From Prorocentrum cordatum (lineage: Eukaryota; Sar; Dinophyceae; Prorocentrales; Prorocentraceae): 64,000 bases of DNA. The stretch is taken from positions 12,501-76,500 of the forward strand of contig CAUYUJ010002064.1 of the NCBI GenBank assembly GCA_963575745.1, read 5' to 3'. The notes beneath the pieces were generated by a model. That model did not search any database, had not been told where the DNA came from, and saw nothing but the letters and a program-made list of their open reading frames with translations. This document shows positions 19,123 to 29,040 of this stretch, piece by piece (the first letter of the stretch is position 1; every line of letters begins with the position of its first letter). The position numbers and the translations under genes were made by a program.

Positions 19123-19300
19123 TAAAGGAGGATTCGGGACAAAAGCAGGGAGAACGAAAACAAAACGAGCACGAACAACACCGTGCAGGTTCGGCCCTGG
19201 TTGAAGGACCCCCATCGGCGGTGGAGCCAGGGGTGAAGTGAGAATCGGGGGCGCGCAAACACGGATTAGCGATCCATGGATTTGGCGCGCGGTCGCCGTA

Positions 19301-19476
19301 CAGTCGGGGCGTTGACCAAAGGAACCCTGAATAAGGAACGAGGCCCCTTTTTTCCATAAGTTAACCTTCGATTTCCTGTCGAAAACCTAGGGGAAACCTA
19401 AGGCAAGCTGCGAAACACTTAAGGAACGCGGAGCCCCTCCCCAACGAGAAGGGTTCCTTCTTCAGGGCCCCGACTG
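19301..19476 (+). mobile_element. Family S MITE, copy 1
   Basis: CAGTCGGGGCGTTGACC and, inverted, CAGTCGGGGCCCTGAAG, with TA on both sides (19299-19300, 19477-19478). 176 bp. Tc1/mariner-like termini. Confidence 0.93.
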
Positions 19477-19589
19477 TATCCATGGATCGGGGGAGGTGCC
19501 CTCCCCAAAATACGGCCGGCGCCGCCTCGTTCGGCAGCGGCCATCGAAGATGTCCCGCTGATCCACGCCCCCTTGATCCATGGTTGTGA

Positions 19590-19955
19590 TCGCCTCCGAG
19601 AAGGGGCGGGGGCCTTCTCAGGAGGACCGGAAGTCCCCCAGGCTTCTCTCGGAAGCTTCCGAAGGCTCGCCCGAAGACGCAGAGGACTTCCAAGAAGGCC
19701 AGAGGGCTTCCGAGAAGCCCCACCGCCTTCTGAGAATAGGGGGCAAACAAACCTACCTCGCTTTTGACCACCCTCGCTTCCAAGAGATACCAAGCGATGC
19801 CAAACTACGGCCTGTACTGGTCAGGCCGCTTGACGAGGAGGCGCGTGGTATGACTTGGTTTTGCCTGGAAGCGAAAGCGGGGTATGTAATTCACGCTCCG
19901 AGAGAAGGCCTCCTACTTCTCCCTTCGCCCCCTCTCGCTCGCCGCCGACCCATAC
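19590..19955 (+). mobile_element. Family P MITE, copy 3, split by AA copy 2
   Basis: P body (GAGAAGGGGCGGGGGCCTTC ... CCGCCTTCTGAGAA) stops, the AA element intervenes, and P resumes AGAAGGCCTCCTACTTCTCC ending CTCGCTCGCCGCC. Confidence 0.75.
19742..19905 (+). mobile_element. Family AA repeat, copy 2, nested in P
   Basis: See AA copy 1. It breaks the P element, showing it inserted later. Confidence 0.8.
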
Positions 19956-19979
19956 CCCTTTGGGAGCGGATCCAAGCTG

Positions 19980-20275
19980 CAGTCCACTCGCACAGTGAGG
20001 ATGAACAACTCTCCAAGGCCATACTTGCTAGCGGGCCACATGCGAACCCTACCCCTACCCCCCACGATTTCTGAGGGGGAGGGTGGGGTTCACTTCGCTC
20101 GGGAGCTCCGGAACGAAGTGAACCCCACCTTTCCCCTCAGAAATCGTGGGGGGTAGGGGTAGGGTTCGCATGTGGCCCCCTACTTGCACCCTTCCCCTTC
20201 GGCCCATCCTTAGCCGCCCTCGCTGGCCGCGCCCCGCTCGCGCAAAAAATGTCGGCACGGCCTTCCAGATGCATC
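19980..20275 (-). mobile_element. Family L MITE, copy 5 (reverse), split by a fold-back
   Basis: Reverse-complement L: CAGTCCACTCGCACAGTGAG ... CCTTCGGCCCATCCTTAGC ... GCTCGCGCAAAAAATG. The hairpin at 20029-20180 interrupts it. The right limit is approximate. Confidence 0.8.
20029..20180. mobile_element. Fold-back element U2 with 7-bp TSD
   Basis: 152 bp, almost entirely two ~64-bp inverted arms (GGGCCACATGCGAACCCTAC start) around a 16-bp loop. Only one or two mismatches. TSD TACTTGC at 20022-20028 and 20181-20187. Confidence 0.95.
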
Positions 20276-20567
20276 TGACCGAGTCACAAAGACCGAGCAT
20301 CCCGCATGCAATCGCGGGAATCCAAGTTAGGCAACGTCTTCAGTTTGTGTTGTTAGGATTAGGAGTTCTTGTACCTCAATGAGCGAGCATGCCCGCAGGC
20401 CGCGAGATAACCAATGGATTCCCGTTTCCTTCCCGTTTTGGTTTTCTGCGGTTCTGTATTCGTTCAGCCTTGGCTGCAGAACGAGGTCAAGACGAAAACG
20501 GTCTACAAGATCACCAAACAACCACCGTGCTCAAGGCGAAGAAGGAACGTGAACGTGCCCGTTTTAG

Positions 20568-20765
20568 TACGATCGACATGGGTACGGAAAGCATGGGGAC
20601 GAAAGCCGACACCAAACCCTCTCCATGCGGAAACACGATTTACCGTCAATGCTGCTGCGGGCCTTGTTCATTTGAGGCGGAAGGCCGCTTGCCGAACAAC
20701 AGCCGCTGTCGGTCTTGGAGAAGATGTATTGTTGCACGCCGTACCCAACCTTTCCGTCTGCCCCG
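20568..20765 (+). mobile_element. Family F-like MITE, copy 2
   Basis: CGACATGGGTACGGAAAGCA start, CATTTGAGGCGGAAGGCCGC and CGAACAACAGCCGCTG inside, GCACGCCGTACCCAACC end. Confidence 0.7.
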
Positions 20766-21384
20766 CGATTACGCGGTCGCGCGCGTACGCTCCGCGCGGG
20801 GCCTCCGCAAAAAAAACAACGCCCCGTATCCGCGGTGTCGCCGCCCAAAGGCCCAGCCCGCGACGGCGCGGATGCGGATCTGTTTTCTCGCCCCCGAGCA
20901 AACACCGCCTGACCTGTGGCGCCCTACAGTGTCAGCCCACTTGTACTCGACAGATCGCATCGGCTCGGAGGGCGCGGCGAGCCGCACTGCCTCGGCACGG
21001 GACCGAACTCGAGTCGGATCGGTGCGCTAGGGACGCAAGAGCAACGCCCGTGCAAGACTCGGACCGCATCGGAGCGTTAGACGGATCGACCCGGCCAGAA
21101 TGGATGCCGGATCCGATCTCACTGGGCCAGACCCTGAACACCCCCCTCCCGCATGCTCTCCGGCGCGGCTCCGAGACAGGCCCAGGGCGGGCCAACGACC
21201 TTCACAAAAGGTCCGGAGATGTCCCGCAAGGGCCCCACGAAACTGCCAAGAGACCCTCGAAGCGGCCTCCAGCGAGGCCGATGCGCCGAAACAGTGCCAA
21301 CGCTAGCTAAAAATGCCCTCGGGAGCACTGCGAGGGAGCGCAGAGTGAACGTTTTCTGATTGGGCGTTTCGACATTGGGCGGGA

Positions 21385-21387
<3 letters not shown>
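20766..21387. other. No recognisable gene
   Basis: GC-rich DNA with repeated GGATCGRYGCG / GACGGATCGACC motifs near 20950-21110. Frames are open on both strands but without splice or homology support. Confidence 0.45.
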
Positions 21388-21416
<29 letters not shown>

Positions 21417-21531
21417 GAGGAGGAGGAGGAGGGAGGAGGAGGAGGAGGAGGAGGAGGAGGAGGAGGAGGAGGAGGAGGAGGAGGAGGAGGAGGAGGAGGA
21501 GGAGGAGGAGGAGGAGGAGGAGGAGGAGGGG
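21388..21531 (+). repeat. (GGA)n microsatellite
   Basis: About 145 bp, two almost perfect runs. Confidence 0.97.
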
Positions 21532-21832
21532 ATCTGGCTCCTGACCTCTGCTCAATTGATGCGGCTGTTTGGAACCGTGCGTCCTCGGGGGGAGAGGCTC
21601 CACCTGCTCGAAGCGGGCGCCCCAAACAGCGAAGCTCTGCTCCAGGGAGGGGGTGGGAGGGGGGGTGCCATGGCCCGCGCTGGTCGGCAAGGCAATGGAA
21701 ACAAAAAAGCGATCACAAAAAAGCAACTCTCCTGATTGTCAGGAGGCAACCACCGCGAGGTTTGTCGTCGGAAATATATCAGGGAGGATTTTAAGCCCCA
21801 TTGGGGAGCTGTTACGCCGCAGTGAGCCTCGG

Positions 21833-22069
21833 ATTGAGCGGGATCCAGCTGGATCAAGCGGGATTCAGCGGGAGTACACCCTGCGAAATGCTTAAGAAAT
21901 CATGGGTTAAGAAATTCATAGTCTCAGAAGTTGAATAAAAACCCAAACATTCCATTCAAATCTTAGGATTTACATCGAAACGTTAAGAATCAACGAGACT
22001 CTGGCCGAAGACTTGGGTTTTCTTAAGCATCGCCTAAGGTGTAAGCCGGACTTCGGACCAGGGCAACGT
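21833..22069 (+). repeat. 70-bp segment, copy 1 (with M copy 1 inside)
   Basis: Without the M element and one TA this is 70 bp, from ATTGAGCGGGATCCAGC to GGACCAGGGCAACGT. Copy 2 is 22242-22311 and lacks M. MITE B copy 3 lies exactly between them. The last 28 bp recur a third time from 22511. Confidence 0.9.
21877..22041 (+). mobile_element. Family M MITE, copy 1
   Basis: 165 bp, TIR CACCCTGCGAAATGCTTAAG / CACCTTAGGCGATGCTTAAG, TA on both sides (21875-21876, 22042-22043). The empty site is present at about 22284 in the duplicated segment (single TA). Tc1/mariner-like. Confidence 0.95.
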
Positions 22070-22241
22070 TCGGGGATGGACAGACCCCCCTTTAGTAAAA
22101 CGTGGTTTAGTGAAAACGACCCGAGGCCCAAACCTGGCGGGCGCAAGCCTGGAAAATAACGGCCGCGGCGCCATCTCGAGAACCGAAAACGGACAATTCA
22201 CTAATCGACGTGTCACTGTTGGGGGTTCTGTCCGCCCCCGA
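22070..22241 (+). mobile_element. MITE family B, copy 3, between 70-bp repeats
   Basis: 172 bp, TCGGGGATGGACAGACCCC to GGGGGTTCTGTCCGCCCCCGA. No 5-bp TSD. It is bordered on both sides by the 70-bp duplication. Confidence 0.93.
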
Positions 22242-22346
22242 ATTAAGCGGGATCCAGCTGGATCAAGCGGGGTTAAGCGGGATTAAGCCGGACTTCGGAC
22301 CAGGGCAACGTCAGAACTTGACCTCCCGGGAGCTGCATCCGAATGA

Positions 22347-22508
22347 TGAAGGGGCCCCGGGACACACAAATAAATACACACAAATAAAAATATTCACCAT
22401 ATTTTCCAATATTTTCTGGGTTTCTGTCTTCCCCCCAATTCCCATATTTTCCCATATTTTCTGGGGAGTCGACGATTAATTGTGTCTGTGTGTTTTTCTC
22501 CCTCCTGA
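22347..22508 (+). mobile_element. Family A element, copy 5, between 63-bp repeats
   Basis: 162 bp, TGAAGGGGCCCCGGG to CCTCCTGA. No short TSD. 22284-22346 and 22511-22573 are 63-bp direct repeats (three mismatches) on either side, with two extra bases at the right. Confidence 0.93.
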
Positions 22509-22549
22509 AGTAAGCCGGACTTCGGACCAGGGCAACGTCAGAACCTGAC

Positions 22550-22979
22550 CTCCCGGGAGCTGCCTCCGAGTGAGTGCCGCTCGCTCGCCCCGGGACCTGC
22601 CGGCGCTCGCTCGCCCAGGCAGGGCCGCGGGGGCTCTCGCCGCCAGGCGGCCAGGATATCATCCAGAGCACGAGCCGCGAGGCCCGCGAGCTGTCCTGAA
22701 GGGGCCCCAGGACACACAAATAATTTGAAGGGGCCCCAGGACACACAAATAGATACACACAAATAAAAGGATGCCCCCTATTTTCCTAGATTTTCTGGGT
22801 TTTTGCCTTCCCCCCCCATTTTCCCATATGTTCCCGTATTTTCTGGGGAATGGAGGATGAATTGTGTCTGTGTGTTTCTTCCCCTCCTGATGTCCGGAGG
22901 CCAGCGGCAGCGCTCGGCGGCGGCAGAGCACGAGCGCCGCATGCCGTGCGGGTGCGCTCGCGGCTGCCGCGGGTCTGAA
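22550..22979 (-). CDS. Predicted exon interrupted by family A copy 6, frame preserved
   Basis: Minus strand: acceptor GGCCTGCAG|TTCAGACC, donor CCGGGAG|GTCAGG. Without the element (22697-22890) and one TSD the exon is 231 nt, exactly 77 codons, with both ends in phase 0. It reads ARHAALVLCRRRALPLASG then across the junction QLAGLAARALDDILAAWRRE. The junction falls inside a codon (CA|G), so frame recovery is exact. GC-rich third positions. Helical, basic/alanine-rich; function unknown. The last 24 nt plus donor are duplicated at 22323-22346 beyond A copy 5. Confidence 0.55.
22697..22890 (+). mobile_element. Family A element, copy 6, with duplicated 5' end
   Basis: Exact TSD TGTCC at 22692-22696 and 22891-22895. 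The first 29 bp (TGAAGGGGCCCC...AATAATT) are repeated before the full element starts at 22726. Confidence 0.95.
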
Positions 22980-23040
22980 CTGCAGGCCGTTCGGAGCAGG
23001 ACGAGGCCAGGGGGGCTGGGGGTAGATCGAGTAACCTCAT

Positions 23041-23340
23041 GCCCGTGAGAATAAACACTAGGGGATAATAAAGTTCGGGGTTCAGGGAGAGATAATAAAA
23101 GTAGCCCAGCAGACCTCAGCATAATCTCGAAGTAAGAGATGATCAAGAGGAGACCAAGCCGAGCACGTTTTGAGACATCCTTGGCGGTTAGGGGATCGAC
23201 TACGGAATCGAGTTGCTCCAGAACTACCTGTTCGTCGAATCTACAAAGAGTACGTCGCATGTTCGGAGGCTTATAAACGCATGTTCCGAGACCCGACATC
23301 ATGACATTCTGGGGAAATCAATGCGGCAAACGATCCCCTA
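23041..23340. other. No recognisable feature
   Basis: Moderate-GC sequence without repeats known elsewhere in the window and without a convincing exon. Confidence 0.4.
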
Positions 23341-23344
23341 CTCG

Positions 23345-23640
23345 AATGTGAGGGGATCTCTGAGATCCGGCGGTTCTGGAGGATGCATCGGGCGCCGCTG
23401 CCTTCTCACGAGAGTGGGACGCGCGTGGATCCCGATGCAGAGGGGGAGTACTCCGGCGAGCGCTCCAGAACGCTCCGAAGGCGACCGGCAACGATTGATC
23501 AGGCGAAGCCAGAACGAGGAGGCAACTTCTGAACAGAGGATGCATCAAGAATCTCTGAGATCCGGCGGCTCTGGAGGCTGTGTCGGGCGCCGCGGCCTTC
23601 TCAGAGCGCCCCCCTTCTGGAACGGACTGCTCCGCGCCCT
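23345..23640 (+). repeat. Family G repeat, two copies
   Basis: AATCTCTGAGATCCGGCGG followed by TCTGGAGG..GTCGGGCGCCG.GGCCTTCTCA occurs at about 23350 and 23550. Related pieces lie at 1512-1600 and, inverted, 44985-45090. Confidence 0.7.
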
Positions 23641-23752
23641 GACCGCGGCCGCCCCGTGCCAGCCCCGCCCGAAGTGAAGCGAGGTAGCGCCGCCAGGGGG
23701 GTCCGGCGCCGACCCGAGAGACACGCGCGGACCTCCGACTTTTTTCTGTTTA

Positions 23753-23918
23753 CACCTTAGGCGATGCTTAAGAAAACGTAAGTTTTCGGCCAGAGTCTCG
23801 ATTATTCTTAACGTTTCCATGTAAATCCTAAGATTGTAATAGAAACGTTGGGTTTTTTATTCAAGTTCTGAGACTATGAATTTCTTAACCCATGATTTCT
23901 TAAGCATTTCGCAGGGTG
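23753..23918 (-). mobile_element. Family M MITE, copy 2 (reverse)
   Basis: 166 bp, TIRs as in copy 1, TA at 23751-23752 and 23919-23920. Confidence 0.95.
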
Positions 23919-23939
23919 TATGCAAGTTTTCGGTCCCCT

Positions 23940-24108
23940 AGTCTGAGGTCGGGCATGTCCCCCCCCACAGGCGGATGTTGGACGATTTTCTCCAGAAGAA
24001 AAAGGGAACCCAAAAACGCGCACAGACAGTCAAAACATCTTCCCCCCACACCATTGTTTGACTAGTTTTGGAGATTCCTCCCGTAGAGGGATAGGCCCGA
24101 CCTGACCC
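23940..24108 (+). mobile_element. MITE family Y, copy 2
   Basis: GTCTGAGGTCGGGCATGTCC and, inverted, GGTCAGGTCGGGCCTATCC. Confidence 0.85.
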
Positions 24109-24287
24109 TGGTCCTGGCCCCGCCCGAAGTGAGGTTAGCGGCACGAGGCAGGGAGGCGGTCGAGCCACGTCGGGCCCCCGTCCGCCGCCCGACAGGAGGG
24201 AATGGGGGAGCGGAATCCCCTGGGATCCTGACCGGGAGGGCGCGCGAAGCAGGTCGGGCTCCTGGGGCCACCCAACATTTGGCGGCG

Positions 24288-24483
24288 AGCGAGGGGGGGA
24301 AGTGAGAAGGAGGAGTCCTCCTCAGAAGGCGGCGAGACTTCTCGGGAAACCTCGCGCCTTCTGAGGAGCTTCTTCTCTGCCTTCGGGAAAGGCCCAGGAT
24401 GCTTCTCAGAAGGCCGTTGAACTCCCGAGACTTCTGAGAAGGTTCGCCACATCTCGCTTCCCCCAATCGCTCGCCGCCGAAAC
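24288..24483 (+). mobile_element. Family P MITE, copy 4
   Basis: TTTGGCGGCGAGCGAGGGGG to CGCTCGCCGCCGA. AACAT occurs on both sides. Internal CTTCTGAGAAG palindromes. Confidence 0.85.
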
Positions 24484-24860
24484 ATGACTTCGCAGGAAAA
24501 TGAAACAAACTATAGACCTGCACTGGCCACGGTCGGGTCGATGCTCGGCCCAGGATACGTATAGACGCCCTCTTGGCTTGGCCAGGGAGGCTGCCTGAAA
24601 GCAGAGGAGCCCACAGAAGGCGGCAAGCCACGCTTACTCAAGGCAATCACTCTTCGCCAAGAACGGAACTCCTCACTGGAAGCAACACGAGCGTCGGCTC
24701 CCAATGGACACAACCACGACTCCCTGAGATCCGACGTCGCGGAAAATGCAACCTGGTACAACACTGATCGGCCCAAACCAGGGACCCCACCTCTCTTAAG
24801 GCTGCATCTCTCGAGCCCGATCGATCCGCGAGGCCCCCGGGCCCCAAACCGGGCAACATT

Positions 24861-25012
24861 TACCAGCCTGGAACATATCCCTATCCCTATGCTGGGCACC
24901 TTCTCATCACGATGCCAATCTTAGGGATTCCCTGATTTTTTGAAGGCGAATCCCTAAGATTGTCATCGCCTTTTGGCGTGTCAATCTTAAAGATAGGGAT
25001 GGGCCGTTATAC
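24861..25012 (+). mobile_element. Family T MITE, copy 1
   Basis: TA|CCAGCCTGGAACATATCCC start. A strong inner inverted repeat surrounds AATCTTAGGGATTCC and AATCCCTAAGATT, and a TTAAAGATAGGGATGG right arm follows. Close to T copy 2 at 45.26 kb. Confidence 0.85.
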
Positions 25013-25042
25013 AAAAACCATGCATCGCCAGGATCTCGGGGC

Positions 25043-25300
25043 TCAGCGAACGGCCTGCACCCCGAGCGGGAAGGGCGGGGGAGCCATGGCGGCCCGAGCC
25101 AGAAGAGAGCTGCGGCACGCAAAAGGCCCGCCAAACGGCGTGGCGGCCTGGCGGCCCTCCTCCTCCTCCTCCTCCTCCTCCTCCTCCTCTTCCTCCTCCT
25201 CCTCCTCCTCCTCCTCCTCCTGTTCCTCCTGTTCCTCCTCCTGGAGTCTGGCTTCTGCGGCGCCCATGCTGCGCGCAACTTGCACCATAGGAAGGCACGA
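25043..25300 (-). CDS. Candidate exon with poly-Glu tract
   Basis: Minus-strand frame VQVARSMGAAEARLQEEEQ, then about 20 glutamates (the (CCT)n at 25157-25243), then GRQAATPFGGPFACRSSLLA. Non-repetitive sequence on both sides keeps one frame. Start and end are not fixed by clear splice sites. Confidence 0.4.
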   Translation of the reverse strand, partial: SCLPMVQVARSMGAAEARLQEEEQEEQEEEEEEEEEEEEEEEEEEEEEGRQAATPFGGPFACRSSLLARAAMAPPPFPLGVQAVR

Positions 25301-25394
25301 ACCACATGTCGAACATTTCCGAGTCTGCGGATGCACTGGGCAAGAGCGGCACGACGAACTCCAGGACAATGCGACCACACCTTTCCTACACGCC

Positions 25395-25555
25395 GATGTT
25401 GGAAGAGACATACCAGATGTTCAACACAAACAGAAACAGTCAAAAGAGCAACACATATCGTCCCCTGACTATTGTTGTACGTACCACTGTTGAGTATTCC
25501 TCCCCTAGAAGACATGCCCGACTTAATTCTGATGGAAAAACCGACCGAGAATGCC
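25395..25555 (+). mobile_element. Diverged family Y MITE
   Basis: ACACAAACAGAAACAGTC and TGTTGAGTATTCCTCCCCTA-GAAGACATGCCCGAC resemble the Y interior and right end. Confidence 0.5.
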
Positions 25556-26039
25556 GAAGTCGAGCACACATTTACCACGAGAGTTGGCGGCGCGCACCAG
25601 AGGGGGGGTACGAGGGAGGGGTACGGCTTCTTCGAAGAAGGCTGCTTCTTAGAAGGCGCTGGCCCTACATGTACAGACAAGGCCCGTGCCTTCTGAGATT
25701 TGTTCCTTCCACCCACAGGCAGAGTTGAACGGTGTATTGCACGACCTTCTTCTGGGCCGCCTGTCTCCTGTCCAGCTGTCACGTTCCAGGGGGCAGTCCT
25801 TGCTGCACTCTGGTCAACTGCGTCTTGCCATCGTGATTTCCCGCGCCTTCTGATAAGCAGGGATGCTTCTAAGAAGCTTCCTCCCCCTCTTCCCCCCTCT
25901 GCGCGTGGCCCATCGTCCCCCGTCCCTGCGATCTGTGACCTGCGAAGCTGCGGCAGCAGGCACCAATGACTGCCCTGACTGTCCCGTGCGCGCGGACATG
26001 CGACCTGGCAGACAGGGGTCGAAGGGCTGGTCAGATTGG

Positions 26040-26520
26040 AGAAACTCCCTCGCCTTGCCCTCCCTTGCTCTCGTCCCTTCCAGCTTGCCCGCCCCGCCTG
26101 CGTCGCCCCGCCGGCCATGGCCTCCCGCCTGCGCGCTCGCCGCGGCCTGCTTGCGGTTCGTTCCCCCTCTCCTTGCCCGTCGCCGCGCAGCAGAGCACTG
26201 CCGGGAACCCGCGGCGGACTGCGGGCGTGGAGCGGCGCCCGCCTCTGTTTTTGGGCTCCTGGGCTCGAAGCTCCCGCGCGCTCCTCTGTGCCCGGGGAGG
26301 CGATCACGAAGAGGGGTCCGACCTCTGTCCCTCCTCCCTCCCCGCCCCGCTTCCGATCGTCCCGAGATCTCCGACGGCATGCCTCTCTGCACTCCACGCG
26401 TGCCTCTTGGACTTCGGGCCCTGGGGCCCGCTGTTGGGCCCCCGTGGAGGAGCGCTGCCTGCAGGGCTGGGGCCGGGAGCTCCGGGGCCGCGGCTGGGAA
26501 ACGCCATGCGTGAGCATGCC
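26040..26520. other. Unique GC-rich block, possible exon, strand unknown
   Basis: About 480 bp, not matching any repeat in the window, open in several frames on both strands. Minus reading VGPLFVIASPGTEERAGASS is plausible but unsupported. A ~240-bp purine-rich tract follows (26530-26770). Confidence 0.3.
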
Positions 26521-27004
26521 TTGACCTCCTTCCCTCCTGGGAAGGGAGGGGGAGGAGCGGAATGTATCTGGGAGGGGATAGGGAGGGAGGAGAGAGGAGG
26601 CGAGGAGGGGGAGGAGGAGGCGAATGAGGAGAGGGAGGAGGCGAAGGAGGAGGAGGACGATGAAGAGGAGGAGGAGGGAGAGGGGGTGAGTGGGAGGGAG
26701 GAGGGAGGGGGAGGAGGGAGAGGAAAGGGAGGTGGGGAGGGGAGAGGGAGGAGAGGAGAGGCACGGGGAGGATGTGGACCTGTAGAGACTCGTCCTCCTC
26801 CAAGTGCCGTGCGCGGCCTCCGCGCGGAGGGCCTCCGCGCGAGCGGGTGGGCTGTCGTTGTTATTGAGCTGGCTACGAGTTTCGACACACTCTATTACTG
26901 CGGGGCCCCCTCGATGCGCTCTGGCGTGCTCGCTTCGGCGCGGGCTGCACATTCTTGGAATCTGAGGCTCAGGCTCAAGCGTTTTGGGGGTGCGCCCAGA
27001 CTGG

Positions 27005-27500
27005 CCCCCCAATAACAACAACGACACTCCCGCTCGATAACTCCTCACAATTTACTCCGAGAGGCCATGGTCAGAGAGGGCCCAAGACTCAGGAAGGGCG
27101 TGCCCGTTGGAGACTTTCCTTGAAACTCAATCAAATTGGTGAACTGAACACCCAGCTGCAACAACAACGGCTCCCGCTCAATACTTCCTTACAGTTTACC
27201 ACGAGTGGCCCTGGCCAGAGGGGGCCCAAAACTCAGGAAGGGCGCTATCGCTCGAGAAGTCCTCGCAAGTCAATCAGGGTGGTGGAGGCCAGGCTACGAT
27301 GACAGCGGCTCAACAACAATAATCCTTACAATTTACTCCCAAACGCCCTGGCCAGAGAGGGCCCGAAACTTACGAAGTCGGTCTCGACCGAGGTTTCCTC
27401 GTAATTCAATCCAGTTGGTGGAGGGCCATCTACGACGACAACGGCTAGAGAGGGCCTCACACACAGGAACGGCGCACTCGCTCGAGACTTCCTCGGAATT
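27005..27500 (+). repeat. 144-bp tandem repeat, ~3.5 units, in frame for two units
   Basis: Units share CAATTTACT..., GGCCMTGGYCAGAGAGGGCCC and AACTCAGGAAGGGC. The first two keep one plus-strand frame: LPLDNSSQFTPRGHGQRGPK then, 48 codons on, LPLNTSLQFTTSGPGQRGPK. Later units drift in length and lose the frame. Confidence 0.7.
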
Positions 27501-28044
27501 CAAACAATATGAAGACTGCCTCACTGGGTCGCAGCCTTGGAAGGCGGAGCCAGTGTATTTCCAATTGCCCTTGGGAGCGCCGAGCCAGATCGGGACTGCT
27601 CAATCCAGCCATGCCTCGCATCAACTGTTCCAGGGGCGCATACGGTTATTTGTTGCATGGCGGATTCAGTGCACCTTCTCCTACGATCCCCCATCCCCCA
27701 CTAGACGAGGGCGCCGAATGGCGTCAGGCGGTTTTGCCGTGGCCTCCAAATCCGAATCATCTCACCACCAAGAGAAGGCGTGACCTCGCACGCATCGCTG
27801 CCGAGAATTCGAGACGACCCATTGTAATCGCCCTCGATTGCGAGACCGGTGCATCGTCCTTGAGGTCGCTTTTCTTGGACGGCCCAAAGGACCCGGCGAG
27901 GGCACGCCTGGAGCCCTAAAAAACAATAGAAAAACACAGACAAAAACACCGCTTGTGCTTGAAGCGGTTGAGCTGGACGTTGGACGTCGGACGTGGGACA
28001 AGATCTAAATTGTCACAGCTAAGGGCGTCTGGAAGAGTCGGGGA

Positions 28045-28384
28045 TCTTCTGACCCGGGTCAATCCAGACCCGGGCCAATCAGGCCTGGCAACATCCTGCA
28101 GAGTCCTGCACCCAAACCCGGGTCAATACGAAGGATCCTGCAAACTCCTGCAGGATCCTTCACCCAAATTCTGGGTCAATGCGACCCTGGTCATGCAGGA
28201 TCCTGCAAGATCGGGTGCTCTGAGGGAGGAGGGAGGAGGGAGGAGGAGGGAGGAGGGAGGAGGGAGGAGGGGAGGGAGGAGGGAGGAGGAGGAGGAGGAG
28301 GAGGAGGGGGAGGAGGAGGAGGAGGAGGGGGAGGAGGAGGAGGAGGAGGGATTGGCTGACCCCTGTTTGAATTGACTCCCGTCT
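28045..28384 (+). mobile_element. Family D element, copy 4, carrying a (GGA)n expansion
   Basis: GACCCGGGTCAATCCAGACC start, CTGACCCCTGTTTGAATTGA end. A ~135-bp purine tract (28217-28351) sits between GCTCTG and GGCTGACC, which are adjacent in other D copies. Confidence 0.9.
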
Positions 28385-28463
28385 CAAGGCTCCCGAGGGA
28401 GAAGAGGCACGCGGGAGCCGGCAGGCGGGCGCCCGCGCCTCCGTCCGCGTCGAGCTGCCTCAC

Positions 28464-28520
28464 CCTGCCGCACAGGAGCCCATCGCCCTTCACCGTGCCG
28501 GTCAGCTCGGTCTTCGAGTC
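28464..28520 (-). CDS. Predicted 57-nt exon
   Basis: Minus strand: strong pyrimidine-rich acceptor GCCTTCCCCCCAG|GACTCG and donor GGCAGG|GTGAGG. The exon is exactly 19 codons, DSKTELTGTVKGDGLLCGR, phase 0 at both ends, with GC-rich third positions. Too short to identify. Confidence 0.6.
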
Positions 28521-28614
28521 CTGGGGGGAAGGCGGAGGAGCCCTCCCGCCTGCTTCATCCATACCTCGCCCCCCATGCCTCCACCCCTCCTTCTCTTCCT
28601 CCTCCTCCCTCCTC

Positions 28615-28618
28615 ATCG

Positions 28619-28702
<84 letters not shown>

Positions 28703-28770
28703 GCATCAGCATCAGCATCAGCATCATCATCAGCATCATCAACATCATCATGATCCTTATCCGCATCCGC
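28615..28770 (+). repeat. (CAT)n microsatellite
   Basis: About 150 bp of ATC/CAT, ending in CAGCAT variants. A similar tract lies at 54.5 kb. Confidence 0.97.
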
Positions 28771-28829
28771 ATCCTCATCATCCCCCTTCTTTGGCAGCCC
28801 GTGGGAGCCTCCCAAACAATCTTGTTATC

Positions 28830-28945
28830 TCGTACGAATCGACGTTAGTTGACGTTAAGTCGACGCCAATCGACGCTAATTCAACGCTCACCGACGCTAA
28901 ATCGCCACTATCGCATCGACTCCCAGAGGCTAATCGACGCTAAAG
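28830..28945 (+). repeat. GACGCTAAATC-type minisatellite
   Basis: Units of 11-12 bp such as TCGACGCTAA recur about nine times. The same sequence in inverse orientation is at 51.35-51.48 kb, including the shared CATCGACTCCCAGA. Confidence 0.85.
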
Positions 28946-29040
28946 ACGGAGTTAAAGGGGGTACGTCAGGCTCCCATGACTTGCCACCCCATCCCCCTCC
29001 TCCTCCTCCGAGACGTCGTCCCATTCTCGAGCATGCCTGT

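Noticed and set aside
24907-27048. 713-codon minus-strand open frame
   Set aside because: It runs through a T MITE, (CCT)n and purine tracts, and reads as low-complexity S/P/L/R. Only the poly-Glu segment in another frame looks real.
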